Source of the DNA: QHCF01 sp003244275
GTDB lineage: Bacteria; Actinomycetota; Acidimicrobiia; Acidimicrobiales; QHCF01
Direction of reading: 5' to 3'
NCBI GenBank assembly: GCA_036806345.1
Contig: DAIROT010000009.1
Coordinates: forward strand, 1 to 58,692
Length of the DNA: 58,692 bases
Shown: positions 58,644-58,692 of the stretch, piece after piece
How the letters are laid out: the number at the start of each line of letters is the position of its first letter
How positions within the stretch are numbered: position 1 is the first letter of the stretch
Made by a program: the position numbers and the translations under genes
The notes under the pieces: model-generated
Database searches by the model: none
What the model saw: the letters and a program-made list of their open reading frames with translations, nothing else
What the model was told of the DNA's origin: nothing

Positions 58644-58687
58644 GTTCGCGTAACTCCCTGATTCCGTTCGCGAAACTGGGGGATTGA
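58644..58687. repeat. imperfect 22-bp direct repeat beside tRNA-Leu
   Basis: GTTCGCGTAACTCCCTGATT (58644) and GTTCGCGAAACTGGGGGATT (58666) are adjacent 22-bp units sharing GTTCGCG-AACT and GGATT-type ends. They begin 6 nt after the tRNA 3' end and reach the window edge. Confidence 0.5.
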
Positions 58688-58692
58688 GTGCC

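Overview
This is a high-GC actinobacterial chromosome segment, possibly from Acidimicrobiia or a related deep lineage. That is inferred from the crgA / glutamine amidotransferase / pknB / pbpA / pstP / fhaB / fhaA block (the order of Mycobacterium Rv0011c-Rv0020c), a complete nuoA-N operon next to a geranylgeranyl-reductase-family oxidoreductase, a proC-HTH-rex-hemA-hemC-hemD heme cluster, an MshA-like glycosyltransferase and an MptB-like mannosyltransferase. The exact genus cannot be read from the sequence.

Layout. 1-1.6 kb: tRNA-Trp (cut by the window edge), an ECF sigma / anti-sigma pair, rpmG (54 aa), tRNA-Met and tRNA-Thr, all on the minus strand; this is the usual tRNA-rpmG-trpT-(secE) translation cluster with a regulator pair inserted. 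1.7-4.3 kb: GNAT acetyltransferase, GlsB-type membrane protein, MptB-like mannosyltransferase. 4.3-6.2 kb: a gene graveyard (serine recombinase remnant, frameshifted cation/proton antiporter, doubtful small ORFs) ending at tRNA-Tyr. 6.3-11.6 kb: yajQ, a RAMA-domain protein coupled to an MT-A70 adenine methyltransferase, a HAD phosphatase, and a 1040-aa membrane protein joining a degenerate metallophosphoesterase to an MprF/DUF2156 transferase domain. 11.6-27.4 kb: all 14 nuo genes on the minus strand with mostly 1-4 nt overlaps; nuoN carries an apparent frameshift. 27.5-30.1 kb: lipoprotein, OmpA-domain protein and a MenJ-like reductase, divergent from nuo. 30.2-42.3 kb: tetrapyrrole genes (hemL, hemB, cobA-hemD fusion, hemC, hemA, siroheme synthase) with rex, a small HTH protein and proC, interrupted by uma2, nhaA and a dead TetR gene. 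42.4-50.8 kb: MshA-like enzyme, XRE regulator, double YbjQ protein, a receptor-like Ser/Thr kinase, PAP2, comF, dprA, and a thiolase lacking one catalytic Cys. 50.9-58.5 kb: the cell-growth signalling block, which lacks rodA and pknA, followed by tRNA-Leu.

How it fits together. Complex I oxidises NADH into the menaquinone pool, which the MenJ-like reductase may modify. Rex, a NADH/NAD+ sensor, heads the heme genes, linking redox state to cofactor supply. PknB/PstP/FhaA/FhaB/PbpA/CrgA form the phospho-signalling module controlling peptidoglycan synthesis and division.

A recurring theme is short in-phase tandem repeats (15 or 18 bp): upstream of rpmG, upstream of the YbjQ gene, in comF, in the pbpA tail and as a whole micro-ORF before the siroheme synthase. 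The most unusual items are the metallophosphoesterase-DUF2156 fusion, the RAMA/MT-A70 pair with a triple AGATCT array upstream, the hexapeptide-repeat micro-ORF, the insertion inside the HemA Rossmann fold, and the in-frame PstP stop-Ala-TTG PbpA junction.
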